DNA of 6,709 nt from Actinomycetota bacterium (lineage in GTDB: Bacteria > Actinomycetota > Thermoleophilia > Solirubrobacterales > Solirubrobacteraceae), in NCBI GenBank assembly GCA_009699615.1, contig WLNV01000082.1, positions 1 to 6,709 on the forward strand, in the 5' to 3' direction. Shown here piece by piece: positions 1 to 6,225 of this stretch. How positions within the stretch are numbered: the first letter of the stretch is position 1; every line of letters begins with the position of its first letter. Under the pieces are notes generated by a model, which was not told the origin of the DNA, did not search any database, and saw only the letters and a list, made by a program, of their open reading frames with translations. The position numbers were made by a program, and so were the translations under genes.

Positions 1-98
1 AAGCAGATCAGCATCAGCTCACGCGTGTCGATCGTCTCGTTCGCGCTGACAAGCGGTTCGCTCATCGTCAGCGAAATCCGTTCGAGGTCAGCCTTCAT
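1..98 (-). CDS. Unrecognised protein, N-terminal fragment (runs off left edge)
   Basis: Reading leftward from an ATG at 98-96 there are 32 open codons to the window edge with no stop. The peptide begins MKADLERISLTMSEPLVSAN and continues ETIDTRELMLIC. The start overlaps the menA stop as ATGA, the usual sign of translational coupling, so it is probably the third gene of a menB-menA-X unit. A second in-frame ATG lies 11 codons in (at 65-63) and could be the true start. The fragment is too short to assign a family. Its position suggests, by inference only, a role linked to menaquinone, for example the missing thioesterase or another accessory step, but nothing in the residues shows that. I am fairly confident that it is coding because of the overlap and the open frame; the function is unknown. 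Confidence 0.5.
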   Translation of the reverse strand, partial: MKADLERISLTMSEPLVSANETIDTRELMLIC

Positions 99-1018
99 TG
101 TTGGTTCAGCAGCAGCCCGATTGTCAGCAGCAGGCAGAATGTCAGTTCAAGGACCCCTGCCTTTGCGAGCGCGGTGTTCAGCGTCGGCCCGTCGGTGTGT
201 GTGCGGACTGTCCGCACGAGAGCGACGGCTATTGGAATCGTCAGCAGCGTGAGTGCCGGCCAGGCGTTGAATGAGCCGAATATCGATGGCAGCAGCGCCG
301 TTGGGTAGGCGAGGGCGATCATCACGGCGAAGAGGACGCGAGTCTTGGCTCTCCCGAGCCTGACTGCAAGAGTCCGCTTGCCGGCCCGACGGTCTGTCTC
401 GAGATCGCGCACGTTGTTGACAACAAGAATCGCCGACGCGAGCAGCCCGACGGGGACGGCGAGCACAAACGCCTCCCACTCAAGCGCTTGACGCTGGACA
501 AAATACGAGCCGGTCACAGCCACGATGCCGAAGAAGGTGAAGACGAAAATCTCGCCCAAGCCTTCGTACCCGTAAGGTCGCGGCCCGCCGGTATAGAGCA
601 CGCCAGCGAGGATTGAAGCGCCGCCGATCAGCAACAACACGGGGCCCGCAATGATGATCAGGTAGACGCCGCAGAGAACCGCCGCGCCGAAGCTGGCGTA
701 GGTGGCGACGAGGACCTGTTTGGGCGGGACGAGGCCGCCCGCGGTGACGCGCACCGGCCCCAGCCGCTCCTCGGTGTCGGCTCCACGGCGGGCGTCCGAG
801 TAATCGTTGGAAAGATTGGTACCCACCTGGATGAAGAGCGCGCCAAGAGCGGCGGCAGCGAACGCGAACCAATCGAGCGGGCCGACGGTCCAAGCCAAGG
901 CAGTCCCGACCAAGACTGGAGCAACGGCGGCTGGGAGCGTCCGTGGACGCGCCGCCATCAGCCAGATCTGCAGGCCGGAGAGTGCCCCGGGGTGTCTCTG
1001 CGTCCGTTCGGTGGTCAC
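95..1018 (-). CDS. menA: 1,4-dihydroxy-2-naphthoate polyprenyltransferase (MenA)
   Basis: This is an integral membrane UbiA-family prenyltransferase that attaches the polyprenyl chain to 1,4-dihydroxy-2-naphthoate, giving demethylmenaquinone. From the GTG start it has 307 residues, a normal length. The N-terminus carries the typical MenA stretch AARPRTLPAAVAPVLVGTA (about residues 22-40). The first Asp-rich motif is NLSNDYSDARRGADT (68-82) and the second is NNVRDLETDRRAGK (201-214); these bind the Mg-diphosphate of the prenyl donor. About nine hydrophobic segments can be picked out by eye. I chose GTG at 1018-1016, 4 bases after the menB stop, because homologues have some 10-20 residues before the ARPRTLP motif. 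The ATG at 958 would leave almost none, and the frame upstream of 1018 lies inside menB. No clear Shine-Dalgarno site precedes the GTG, so coupling to menB is likely. The stop overlaps the next gene. Confidence 0.95.
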   Translation of the reverse strand: MTTERTQRHPGALSGLQIWLMAARPRTLPAAVAPVLVGTALAWTVGPLDWFAFAAAALGALFIQVGTNLSNDYSDARRGADTEERLGPVRVTAGGLVPPKQVLVATYASFGAAVLCGVYLIIIAGPVLLLIGGASILAGVLYTGGPRPYGYEGLGEIFVFTFFGIVAVTGSYFVQRQALEWEAFVLAVPVGLLASAILVVNNVRDLETDRRAGKRTLAVRLGRAKTRVLFAVMIALAYPTALLPSIFGSFNAWPALTLLTIPIAVALVRTVRTHTDGPTLNTALAKAGVLELTFCLLLTIGLLLNQQ

Positions 1019-1022
1019 AACA

Positions 1023-1883
1023 TCAAGGCCGCTTCGGGAACTTCGAAAAATCGGGCTTGCGTTTCTCGACGTAGGCGTCGCGACCTTCCTGGGCTTCCTC
1101 GGACATGTAGAAGAGCAGCGTCGCATCCCCAGCCAACTGCTGAACTCCTGCCAGTCCGTCGTCGGCGGCGTTGAACGAGGCCTTCAGCATCCGTAGCGAC
1201 ATCGGTGAGAGCTCAAGCATCTCGCGACACCACTGGACGGTCTCTTCCTCAAGCTGCTCGAGCGGAACGACGCTGTTGACGAGCCCCCAACCCAGCGCGG
1301 TTTCGGCGTCGTACTGGCGGCAAAGGAACCAAATCTCCTTGGCCCGCTTTTGGCCGATCTGGCGCGCGAGGAGGCCGGAGCCAAAGCCGCCGTCAAATGA
1401 ACCGACTCTTGGGCCCGTCTGACCGAATCGTGCGTTGTCGGCAGCGATCGAGAGATCACAGCAGATGTGCAGAATGTGACCGCCGCCGATCGCGAATCCG
1501 GCGATCATCGCCACGATCGGCTTCGGGCAGCGCCGCATCTGGATCTGAAGATCGAGAACGTTGAGCCGGCCGATTCCCTTCTGAGCCATCTCGTCGTCAC
1601 CGATGTAGCCGTCATCGCCGCGAATCCGCTGGTCGCCTCCGGAGCAGAAGGCGAGATCGCCCTGGCCGGTGAGAATGATCACTCCGACCTCGGGGTCGTT
1701 CTGGGCGCGGTTGAGCGCTTCGCTCAGCTGAAACAGGGTTTGTGGCCGGAAGGCATTGCGGGCCTCTGGGCGGTTGATCGTGATCTTTGCGATCCCGTCC
1801 CCGCTCAGTTGGTAGAAGATGTCGCTGTACTCGCCGGCGGAAGCCCATTCCGCGGCGGGGCGGATTGTCGTCGTATCGCTCAT
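1023..1883 (-). CDS. menB: 1,4-dihydroxy-2-naphthoyl-CoA synthase (MenB), type I-like
   Basis: This crotonase-fold enzyme performs the Dieckmann-type ring closure of o-succinylbenzoyl-CoA to 1,4-dihydroxy-2-naphthoyl-CoA in the cytosol. At 286 residues it matches E. coli MenB almost exactly in length. Visible hallmarks are SGGDQRIRGDDGY (81-93), the oxyanion-hole loop GFAIGGGH (129-136), QTGPRVGSFDGG (155-166), EIWFLCRQYDA (183-193), LLFYM with Tyr259, and the C-terminal KRKPDFSKFPKRP. Gly157 in QTGP corresponds to E. coli Gly156, the position that marks bicarbonate-dependent type I enzymes; mycobacterial type II enzymes have Asp there. Asp164 in SFDGG is the conserved active-site acid. The ATG at 1883-1881 gives a start at the expected place with only a weak upstream purine stretch. 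It is the first gene of the minus-strand unit and lies 26 bases from the divergent menE start. Confidence 0.97.
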   Translation of the reverse strand: MSDTTTIRPAAEWASAGEYSDIFYQLSGDGIAKITINRPEARNAFRPQTLFQLSEALNRAQNDPEVGVIILTGQGDLAFCSGGDQRIRGDDGYIGDDEMAQKGIGRLNVLDLQIQMRRCPKPIVAMIAGFAIGGGHILHICCDLSIAADNARFGQTGPRVGSFDGGFGSGLLARQIGQKRAKEIWFLCRQYDAETALGWGLVNSVVPLEQLEEETVQWCREMLELSPMSLRMLKASFNAADDGLAGVQQLAGDATLLFYMSEEAQEGRDAYVEKRKPDFSKFPKRP

Positions 1884-1892
1884 AAGAGCAAG

Positions 1893-1902
1893 AGGCTAGC
1901 TT
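1893..1902. promoter_or_regulatory. Candidate symmetric bidirectional -10 element between menB and menE
   Basis: The core AGGCTAGCTT reads TAGCTT on the plus strand (1897-1902) and TAGCCT on the minus strand (1898-1893). Both hexamers fit the TANNNT -10 pattern and share the same TA step at 1897-1898. The plus hexamer ends 7 bases before the menE GTG, and the minus hexamer ends 9 bases before the menB ATG. The whole divergent gap is only 26 bases, so any promoter must sit here or inside a coding sequence. No good -35 hexamer is visible at 16-18 bases on either side, which lowers confidence. Confidence 0.45.
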
Positions 1903-1909
1903 TCCGTAC

Positions 1910-3175
1910 GTGCTCGTAGATGCTTGGCTAACGCGAGCGGCTGCTGCGACTCCGCACGCGCCCGCCGTCAACAACCTCAGTTACGCAGAACTTCTGCGCG
2001 AATCGAGTCGCGCCGCGCGCCAGCTGAGCGCGCTGGGGGTTCAGCCGGGGGACCGCGTTGGGATCGTCCTCGTCCCCGGTGTCGAGTTCGTCATCGCTCT
2101 TCACGGCGTGCTGCTGCTGGGCGCAGTCGCGGTGCCGGTCGACCCGGCATCGGCCGCGCCGCAGATCGCCGAACGCACCCGCGGTGCGCGGACCGTCATC
2201 GACGGTCCACTCACTGGGCACGAGGATCCAGCCGCCGTGCTGGTGGAGAAGCATGACCTTGACGCGGTCGCGGTCGTGATCTTCAGTTCGGGAAGCACTG
2301 GGGCCGGCAAGGCAGTTGAACTGACGTACGGAAACTTCTGGTGGAGTGCCGCTGGCTCGGCTGTCGCCCTTGGGCTGAATCCGAGCGAGCGTTGGCTCTG
2401 CTGCCTGCCGCTCAGTCACGTCGGAGGACTGTCGATCGTGATCCGGTCGGCGATCTACGGAACCGAGGCCGTCGTTCACGAACGATTCGATTCCGAGCGG
2501 GTCCTGACAGCGCTCCAATCCCCGGATGGGCCAACGATCGTCTCGCTGGTGCCGACGACGCTCAACCGGCTGCTTGAGGCCGGATTGGCGAATGCCACCA
2601 GCCTGCGCTGGGTCCTTCTCGGAGGCGGCCCAATTAGCGACCAGCTATTGCAAGCTGCGTCGTCGGCGTCGATCCCGGTCGCGCCGTCGTACGGCATGAG
2701 CGAGGCCTGCTCCCAGATCTTCACGCGTGGCGCACCGCTGTTCTGCACCCGCGTTGAGTTGGGCGAGGATGATGAGATTCTCGTCAGCGGCCCGACCGTC
2801 GCTCCTCAGTGCCGACCGACTCTGCACACCGGCGATCTCGGTCGTCTCGCAGACTCCGGAGCACTTGAGGTTGTTGGACGACTCTCCGACCTGATCATCA
2901 GTGGGGGGGAGAACGTCTCACCCGAGACTGTCGAGGCAGTCGTTGCGCTTCACCCCGCCGTCGCTGACGTAGCGGTTGTCGGTCGAGCCGACGAGGAGTG
3001 GGGCCAAAAGGTGACTGCCGTCGTGGTTCTTGAACCCGAGATGACACTTTCTGCGGAGGACCTGAACGAGTTCTGCAGTTCGCGGCTCTCTCCTCACGAG
3101 CGTCCGAAGGCGGTCGAAGTGCGCGACTCTCTCGGTCGCAGCGCTGCGGGCAAGCTGCGTCGTCGCGACCTCTAG
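1910..3175 (+). CDS. menE: o-succinylbenzoate-CoA ligase (MenE)
   Basis: This ANL-superfamily adenylate-forming ligase activates o-succinylbenzoate with ATP and CoA to give the MenB substrate. It has 421 residues, on the short side for acyl-CoA synthetases but usual for MenE. Motifs in order are: phosphate-binding loop SSGSTGAGKAVE (126-137), PLSHVGGLSI (167-176), adenine-binding YGMSEA (261-266), ribose-binding TGDLGRL (307-313), hinge GRLSDLIISGGENVSP (323-338), and the C-terminal GKLRRRDL with the catalytic lysine at 415. The phosphate loop has Ala where most relatives have Pro before the Lys, a minor deviation. The start is a GTG at 1910; AGAGG at 1891-1895 is rather far from it (14 bases), while a TAGCTT hexamer ends 7 bases before it, so a leaderless message is plausible. 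Neighbouring menB and menA on the other strand support MenE over a generic acyl-CoA ligase. Confidence 0.93.
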   Translation: MLVDAWLTRAAAATPHAPAVNNLSYAELLRESSRAARQLSALGVQPGDRVGIVLVPGVEFVIALHGVLLLGAVAVPVDPASAAPQIAERTRGARTVIDGPLTGHEDPAAVLVEKHDLDAVAVVIFSSGSTGAGKAVELTYGNFWWSAAGSAVALGLNPSERWLCCLPLSHVGGLSIVIRSAIYGTEAVVHERFDSERVLTALQSPDGPTIVSLVPTTLNRLLEAGLANATSLRWVLLGGGPISDQLLQAASSASIPVAPSYGMSEACSQIFTRGAPLFCTRVELGEDDEILVSGPTVAPQCRPTLHTGDLGRLADSGALEVVGRLSDLIISGGENVSPETVEAVVALHPAVADVAVVGRADEEWGQKVTAVVVLEPEMTLSAEDLNEFCSSRLSPHERPKAVEVRDSLGRSAAGKLRRRDL

Positions 3176-3178
3176 GCT
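3173..3178 (+). promoter_or_regulatory. Candidate -10 hexamer for the methyltransferase, overlapping the menE stop
   Basis: TAGGCT starts with the menE stop codon TAG and ends 7 bases before the methyltransferase ATG at 3186. The spacing is identical to that before menE and ilvC. No -35 match was seen. The purine run GAGAG (3179-3183) between the hexamer and the start is an alternative explanation as a weak, very close ribosome binding site, and simple co-transcription from menE is also possible. Confidence 0.3.
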
Positions 3179-3185
3179 GAGAGCG

Positions 3186-4034
3186 ATGACCGATCCGACA
3201 GAGCTCCGCGACTCGCAGCGTGACCGCTGGGAAGCAGCCGCCCCAGGTTGGGACGAGCGTGCGGACACCGTGCGCGCTGCCGGCGCACCGGTCGCCGAGT
3301 GGCTTGTCGACGCCGCGCAGCTTGAGCCAGGCGGCCGCGTACTCGAAGTCGCCGGCGGGCTCGGCGACGTGGGCATATTGGCGGCCGGGAGGGTGGGACC
3401 AAGCGGGGAGGTACTGATCACTGATGGCGCCGAGGCGATGACCGACGCTGCCGCGAGAAGAGCTGCCGCCAGCAACCTTGGGCAGGTCAAGGTCGAGAGG
3501 ATGGAGGCCGAATGGCTCGACGCCAAGACCGCGAGTTTCGACGCCGTCCTCAGTCGATGGGGCTACATGTTGGTTGTCGACCCTGAGGCGGCTCTCCAGG
3601 AGGCGCGCCGTGTGCTGATGCCGGGCGGTCGGATCGCGATTGCCGCTTGGACGGCGATTGAGCAGAACCCGTGGATGGCGATCGCGCGTTCCGAATTCGA
3701 AGGTCGAGGATTAATGACCGCGCCTGAGCCGGACAGCCCCGAGCCGTTCCGCTTCGGCCAGCCCGGGATAATTGCCGAACTGTTGCTGGCGGCCGGCTTC
3801 ATCGAGCCGCGGGTTGAGACTGTCGATCTCGTCTGGACGCTCGCGAGCCTTGACGACTGGTGGGAGCACATGCGCAGCACCTCGAGCATGGTCGGCCGCG
3901 CGGCCGTTGAACTTTCGCCTGCAGAGCACTACGAGCTGCGCGAGGCACTCGACGCCCGCTACTCCGAATTTCTTCAGCCCGATGGCTCGTTGCTACTCCC
4001 GGGCAGCACTTGGGTCGCGACGGCAGAGGCGTAG
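3186..4034 (+). CDS. Class I SAM-dependent methyltransferase; candidate for the menaquinone methylation step
   Basis: This is a Rossmann-fold methyltransferase of 282 residues. The SAM-binding motif I is VLEVAGGLGDVG (52-63), which resembles the LDLAGGTGD motif of UbiE/MenG enzymes more than the common ExGxGxG form. The acidic residue after strand 2 is Asp80 (ITDGAEAM, 78-85); a further acidic stretch is MEAEWLD (106-112). The motif IV/post region is FDAVLSRWGYMLVVDP (118-133), followed by RRVLMPGGRIAIAAW (141-155), which is typical of methyltransferase type 11 proteins. The C-terminal 100 residues form a family-specific cap rich in Trp and acidic residues. It begins 10 bases after menE and is probably co-expressed. 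Context makes demethylmenaquinone methylation an attractive inference, but the sequence does not show full UbiE signatures. A small-molecule methyltransferase of other specificity is equally possible, so I give no gene symbol. Confidence 0.85.
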   Translation: MTDPTELRDSQRDRWEAAAPGWDERADTVRAAGAPVAEWLVDAAQLEPGGRVLEVAGGLGDVGILAAGRVGPSGEVLITDGAEAMTDAAARRAAASNLGQVKVERMEAEWLDAKTASFDAVLSRWGYMLVVDPEAALQEARRVLMPGGRIAIAAWTAIEQNPWMAIARSEFEGRGLMTAPEPDSPEPFRFGQPGIIAELLLAAGFIEPRVETVDLVWTLASLDDWWEHMRSTSSMVGRAAVELSPAEHYELREALDARYSEFLQPDGSLLLPGSTWVATAEA

Positions 4035-4063
4035 CCGCGCAGCAGAAATGGGCGGCACTGTCC

Positions 4064-4069
4064 TACCAT
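4064..4069 (+). promoter_or_regulatory. Candidate -10 hexamer for ilvC (leaderless layout)
   Basis: TACCAT ends 7 bases before the ilvC ATG at 4077. The 42-base gap after the methyltransferase stop contains no Shine-Dalgarno-like run close to the start. The gap between unrelated pathways (menaquinone, then branched-chain amino acids) is where a new promoter would be expected. No -35 hexamer is evident 16-18 bases upstream. Confidence 0.4.
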
Positions 4070-4076
4070 CAGCGCC

Positions 4077-5066
4077 ATGCTCTACAACGAACACGCTGAC
4101 CTAACCCTGCTGGACGGAAAGACCGTCGCCATCATCGGCTACGGCTCCCAAGGCCACGCCCACGCGCTGAACCTCAAAGACTCCGGCGTATCGGTGGTCG
4201 TTGGGCTGCGCGAAGACTCTGCCAGCGTCGCTGAGGCGCGCGCTGAGGGGCTTGAGGTGATGTCGGTCGCCGACGCGGCCAGCAAGGGCGACCTGGTGAT
4301 GGTTTTGCTCCCTGACGAGCGTCACCACGACGTCTACAACGCCGAGATCGCGGATGGTCTCGCGCCTGGCAACATGCTGCTCTTCGGACACGGGTTTTCG
4401 GTTCACTACGACGAAGTCGCGCCGCCTGCCGAGGTCGATGTCGTTCTGGTCGCACCTAAGGGCCCCGGCCACCTCGTCCGACGCCAGTTCGAAGAGGGCA
4501 GCGGCGTTCCTGGACTGATCGCAGTCGAGCAAGATGCGACCGGCAACGCTCAGCAGCTCGCGCTCGCCTACGCCAAGGGCATCGGCTGTACCCGCGGCGG
4601 AGTGATCGAAACCACATTTAAGGATGAGACCGAGACCGACCTCTTCGGGGAGCAGGCCGTACTCTGCGGCGGTGCCAGCGCGCTCGTCCAGGCTGGCTTC
4701 GAGACCCTCGTCGAGGCTGGATATGACCCTCAGATGGCGTACTTCGAGTGTCTTCACGAGCTCAAGCTGATCGTCGACTTGATGTACGAGAAGGGCCTCG
4801 CTGGGATGCGCTACTCGATCTCGAACACTGCCGAGTTCGGTGACTACAGTCGCGGCCCTCGCGTCATCAACGACGCCGTGCGCACTGAGATGAAGCAGAT
4901 CCTTAGCGAGATCCAATCCGGCGAGTTCGCCCGTGAGTGGATCGCCGAGAACCGCGCCGGTCAGGAGAACTTCCTGCGTATGCGCGCTGAGCAAGCCGAC
5001 ACCCAGATCGAGTCCACGGGCCAGGAGCTGCGCTCGAAGATGGACTGGATCAAGACAGATTTCTAA
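4077..5066 (+). CDS. ilvC: Ketol-acid reductoisomerase, class I (IlvC)
   Basis: This is the second common enzyme of valine, leucine and isoleucine synthesis. It isomerises and reduces acetolactate or acetohydroxybutyrate with Mg2+ and NAD(P)H. The 329 residues match the short class I form. Visible features are the dinucleotide loop GYGSQGHAHALNLKDSG (21-37), the cofactor-specificity loop GLREDSAS (43-50), GHGF with His105, VAPKGPG with Lys128 (125-131), metal ligands Asp188 and Glu192 in DLFGEQ, Glu224 and Glu228 in YFECLHELK, and the substrate-binding SISNTAE (247-253). Arg45, Ser48 and Ser50 in the loop are the residues that normally contact the NADPH phosphate, so NADPH is expected; Asp47 replaces the more usual Gly or Pro. 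The ATG at 4077 gives the standard N-terminus MLYNEHADLTLLDGK. ilvB and ilvN are not just upstream, unlike many actinobacteria, where ilvBNC-serA is common. Confidence 0.98.
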   Translation: MLYNEHADLTLLDGKTVAIIGYGSQGHAHALNLKDSGVSVVVGLREDSASVAEARAEGLEVMSVADAASKGDLVMVLLPDERHHDVYNAEIADGLAPGNMLLFGHGFSVHYDEVAPPAEVDVVLVAPKGPGHLVRRQFEEGSGVPGLIAVEQDATGNAQQLALAYAKGIGCTRGGVIETTFKDETETDLFGEQAVLCGGASALVQAGFETLVEAGYDPQMAYFECLHELKLIVDLMYEKGLAGMRYSISNTAEFGDYSRGPRVINDAVRTEMKQILSEIQSGEFAREWIAENRAGQENFLRMRAEQADTQIESTGQELRSKMDWIKTDF

Positions 5067-5067
5067 A

Positions 5068-5100
5068 CAAGCGCCGAGCAGCGCCGATTCAAGCGCCAAC
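5068..5100 (+). repeat. Three imperfect 11-base direct repeats in the ilvC-serC gap
   Basis: CAAGCGCCGAG (5068-5078), CAGCGCCGATT (5079-5089) and CAAGCGCCAAC (5090-5100) follow one another with an 11-base step. The shared core is AGCGCC, which begins at 5070, 5080 and 5092. They fill almost the whole 37-base gap between the ilvC stop and the serC start. The step is close to one DNA helical turn, which would suit a protein-binding site, but in GC-rich DNA a short GCGCC core recurs often by chance. Confidence 0.3.
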
Positions 5101-5103
5101 GTT

Positions 5104-6225
5104 GTGATCCCCTCAGGGATCAAGCCGGCGGACGGTCGCTTCGGCTCCGGACCATCGAAGGTGCGCCCTGAGCAGCTCGAAGCGCTCTACAGGGATGGGG
5201 GCGAGCTGCTGGGTACGTCACACCGCCAGGCAGCGGTTGTCGGCCTTGTTGCTCGCGTGCGGAGCGGCTTGCACGAGCTTTTCTCGCTGCCGCCCGGATA
5301 CGAAGTTCTGCTCGGAAACGGTGGCGCCACAGCGTTCTGGGACGCCGCTGCCTTCGGCCTTGTCGAAGAGCGCGCTCTCCACCTCGTCTACGGCGAATTC
5401 ACCCGCAAGTTTGCCGACTGCACCGCTGGCGCACCGTTCCTCGCCGATCCACTCGTGATTGAAGCCGCGCCAGGCGATGCTCCGGAGTTGACCGCGGACA
5501 GCTCAGCCGACGTCATCGCATGGGCGCACAACGAAACGTCTACCGGCGTGATGGTGCCGGTTGCGCGACCGAGCGAAAGCGGCAGCGCGCTGGTCGTCGT
5601 TGATGGAACATCTGCAGCAGGCGGGTTGCCTCTCGACCCCTCAGAGGTCGACGTCTACTACTTCGCGCCGCAGAAGGGCCTCGGATCGGATGGCGGCCTT
5701 TGGCTCTCTCTCGTCAGTCCGGCCGCGATTGAGAGGATCGAAAAGATCGACTCGTCGGACCGCTGGATCCCCACCTTCCTGTCGCTGAAGACGGCGCTTG
5801 ACAGCTCGCGCAAGGATCAGACCTACAACACGCCGGCAATCGCCACTCTCTTCCTTCTGGCAGAGCAACTCGACTGGATGAACGGACTCGGTGGTCTCGC
5901 GGCGTGTGTCGGCCGCACGACCGAGTCTTCCAACCATCTCTACGGCTGGGCCGACGCTTCGGAATACGCATCGGCATTTGTCACCGACGCGACGAAGCGC
6001 TCGCTCGTGGTCGGCACGATCGATCTCGATGACACGATCGACGCTACCGCTGTCGCTTCGGTACTTCGGAGCAATGGCGTCCTCGACGTCGAGCCATACC
6101 GGAAGCTGGGCCGAAACCAGTTGCGGATCGCGATGTTCCCTTCGATTGGGCCGGCCGACGTCGCCGCGCTGACAGCTTGCGTTGACTGGGTCGTCGAAAA
6201 CGCTGAAGTGAGGGCGGCAGCATGA
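5104..6225 (+). CDS. serC: Phosphoserine aminotransferase, actinobacterial type (SerC)
   Basis: This PLP-dependent class V aminotransferase converts 3-phosphohydroxypyruvate and glutamate to phosphoserine and 2-oxoglutarate, the second step of serine synthesis. From the GTG at 5104 it has 373 residues. Family features are KPADGRFGSGPSKVRPEQL near the N-terminus (7-25), GTSHRQA (37-43), LGNGGATAFWDAAAFGL (70-86), NETSTGV (143-149), VVVDGTSAAGGLPLD (165-179), the PLP lysine at 191 in YFAPQKGLGSDGGLW, KDQTYNTPAIATL (237-249), and PYRKLGRNQLRIAMFP (331-346). These match the mycobacterial form rather than the E. coli form. The open frame extends back into ilvC, but homologues start just before the PADGRFG motif, so GTG 5104 is preferred. 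It has neither a Shine-Dalgarno site nor a close -10 hexamer, and a 7-base-pair hairpin covers the start. The stop overlaps the serA start. Confidence 0.96.
   Translation: MIPSGIKPADGRFGSGPSKVRPEQLEALYRDGGELLGTSHRQAAVVGLVARVRSGLHELFSLPPGYEVLLGNGGATAFWDAAAFGLVEERALHLVYGEFTRKFADCTAGAPFLADPLVIEAAPGDAPELTADSSADVIAWAHNETSTGVMVPVARPSESGSALVVVDGTSAAGGLPLDPSEVDVYYFAPQKGLGSDGGLWLSLVSPAAIERIEKIDSSDRWIPTFLSLKTALDSSRKDQTYNTPAIATLFLLAEQLDWMNGLGGLAACVGRTTESSNHLYGWADASEYASAFVTDATKRSLVVGTIDLDDTIDATAVASVLRSNGVLDVEPYRKLGRNQLRIAMFPSIGPADVAALTACVDWVVENAEVRAAA
5105..5122 (+). promoter_or_regulatory. Perfect inverted repeat over the serC start
   Basis: TGATCCC (5105-5111) pairs fully with GGGATCA (5116-5122) around a CTCA loop. 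The stem begins inside the serC GTG codon, so in the mRNA it would hide or frame the start. There is no T-tract after it and it lies inside the coding sequence, so it does not look like an intrinsic terminator. It could regulate translation or be a dyad for a DNA-binding protein; it could also be chance. Confidence 0.3.

Noticed and set aside
1019..1126. Upstream extension of menA to an ATG at 1126 (343 residues)
   Set aside because: The extra residues lie inside the menB coding sequence and look nothing like a MenA N-terminus; the GTG at 1018 gives the usual length.
1467..1919. A 150-codon plus-strand frame opposite the menB 5' half and running into the menE start
   Set aside because: menB motifs on the other strand are clear; the shadow has no recognisable features.
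2918..3526. A 202-codon minus-strand frame opposite the end of menE and the start of the methyltransferase
   Set aside because: Ala- and Ser-rich shadow without motifs, crossing a junction between two real genes.
4933..5103. Upstream extension of serC to an ATG at 4933 (430 residues)
   Set aside because: The extension lies inside ilvC in another frame and is Arg- and Ser-rich; SerC homologues begin near the PADGRFG motif.
5105..5122. Intrinsic terminator after ilvC
   Set aside because: The hairpin has no following T-run and lies within the serC coding sequence.
4101..5123. A 340-codon open frame on the minus strand opposite ilvC
   Set aside because: It mirrors ilvC codon by codon, has no recognisable domain, and arises from GC-rich codon bias. 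ilvC on the plus strand is unmistakable.
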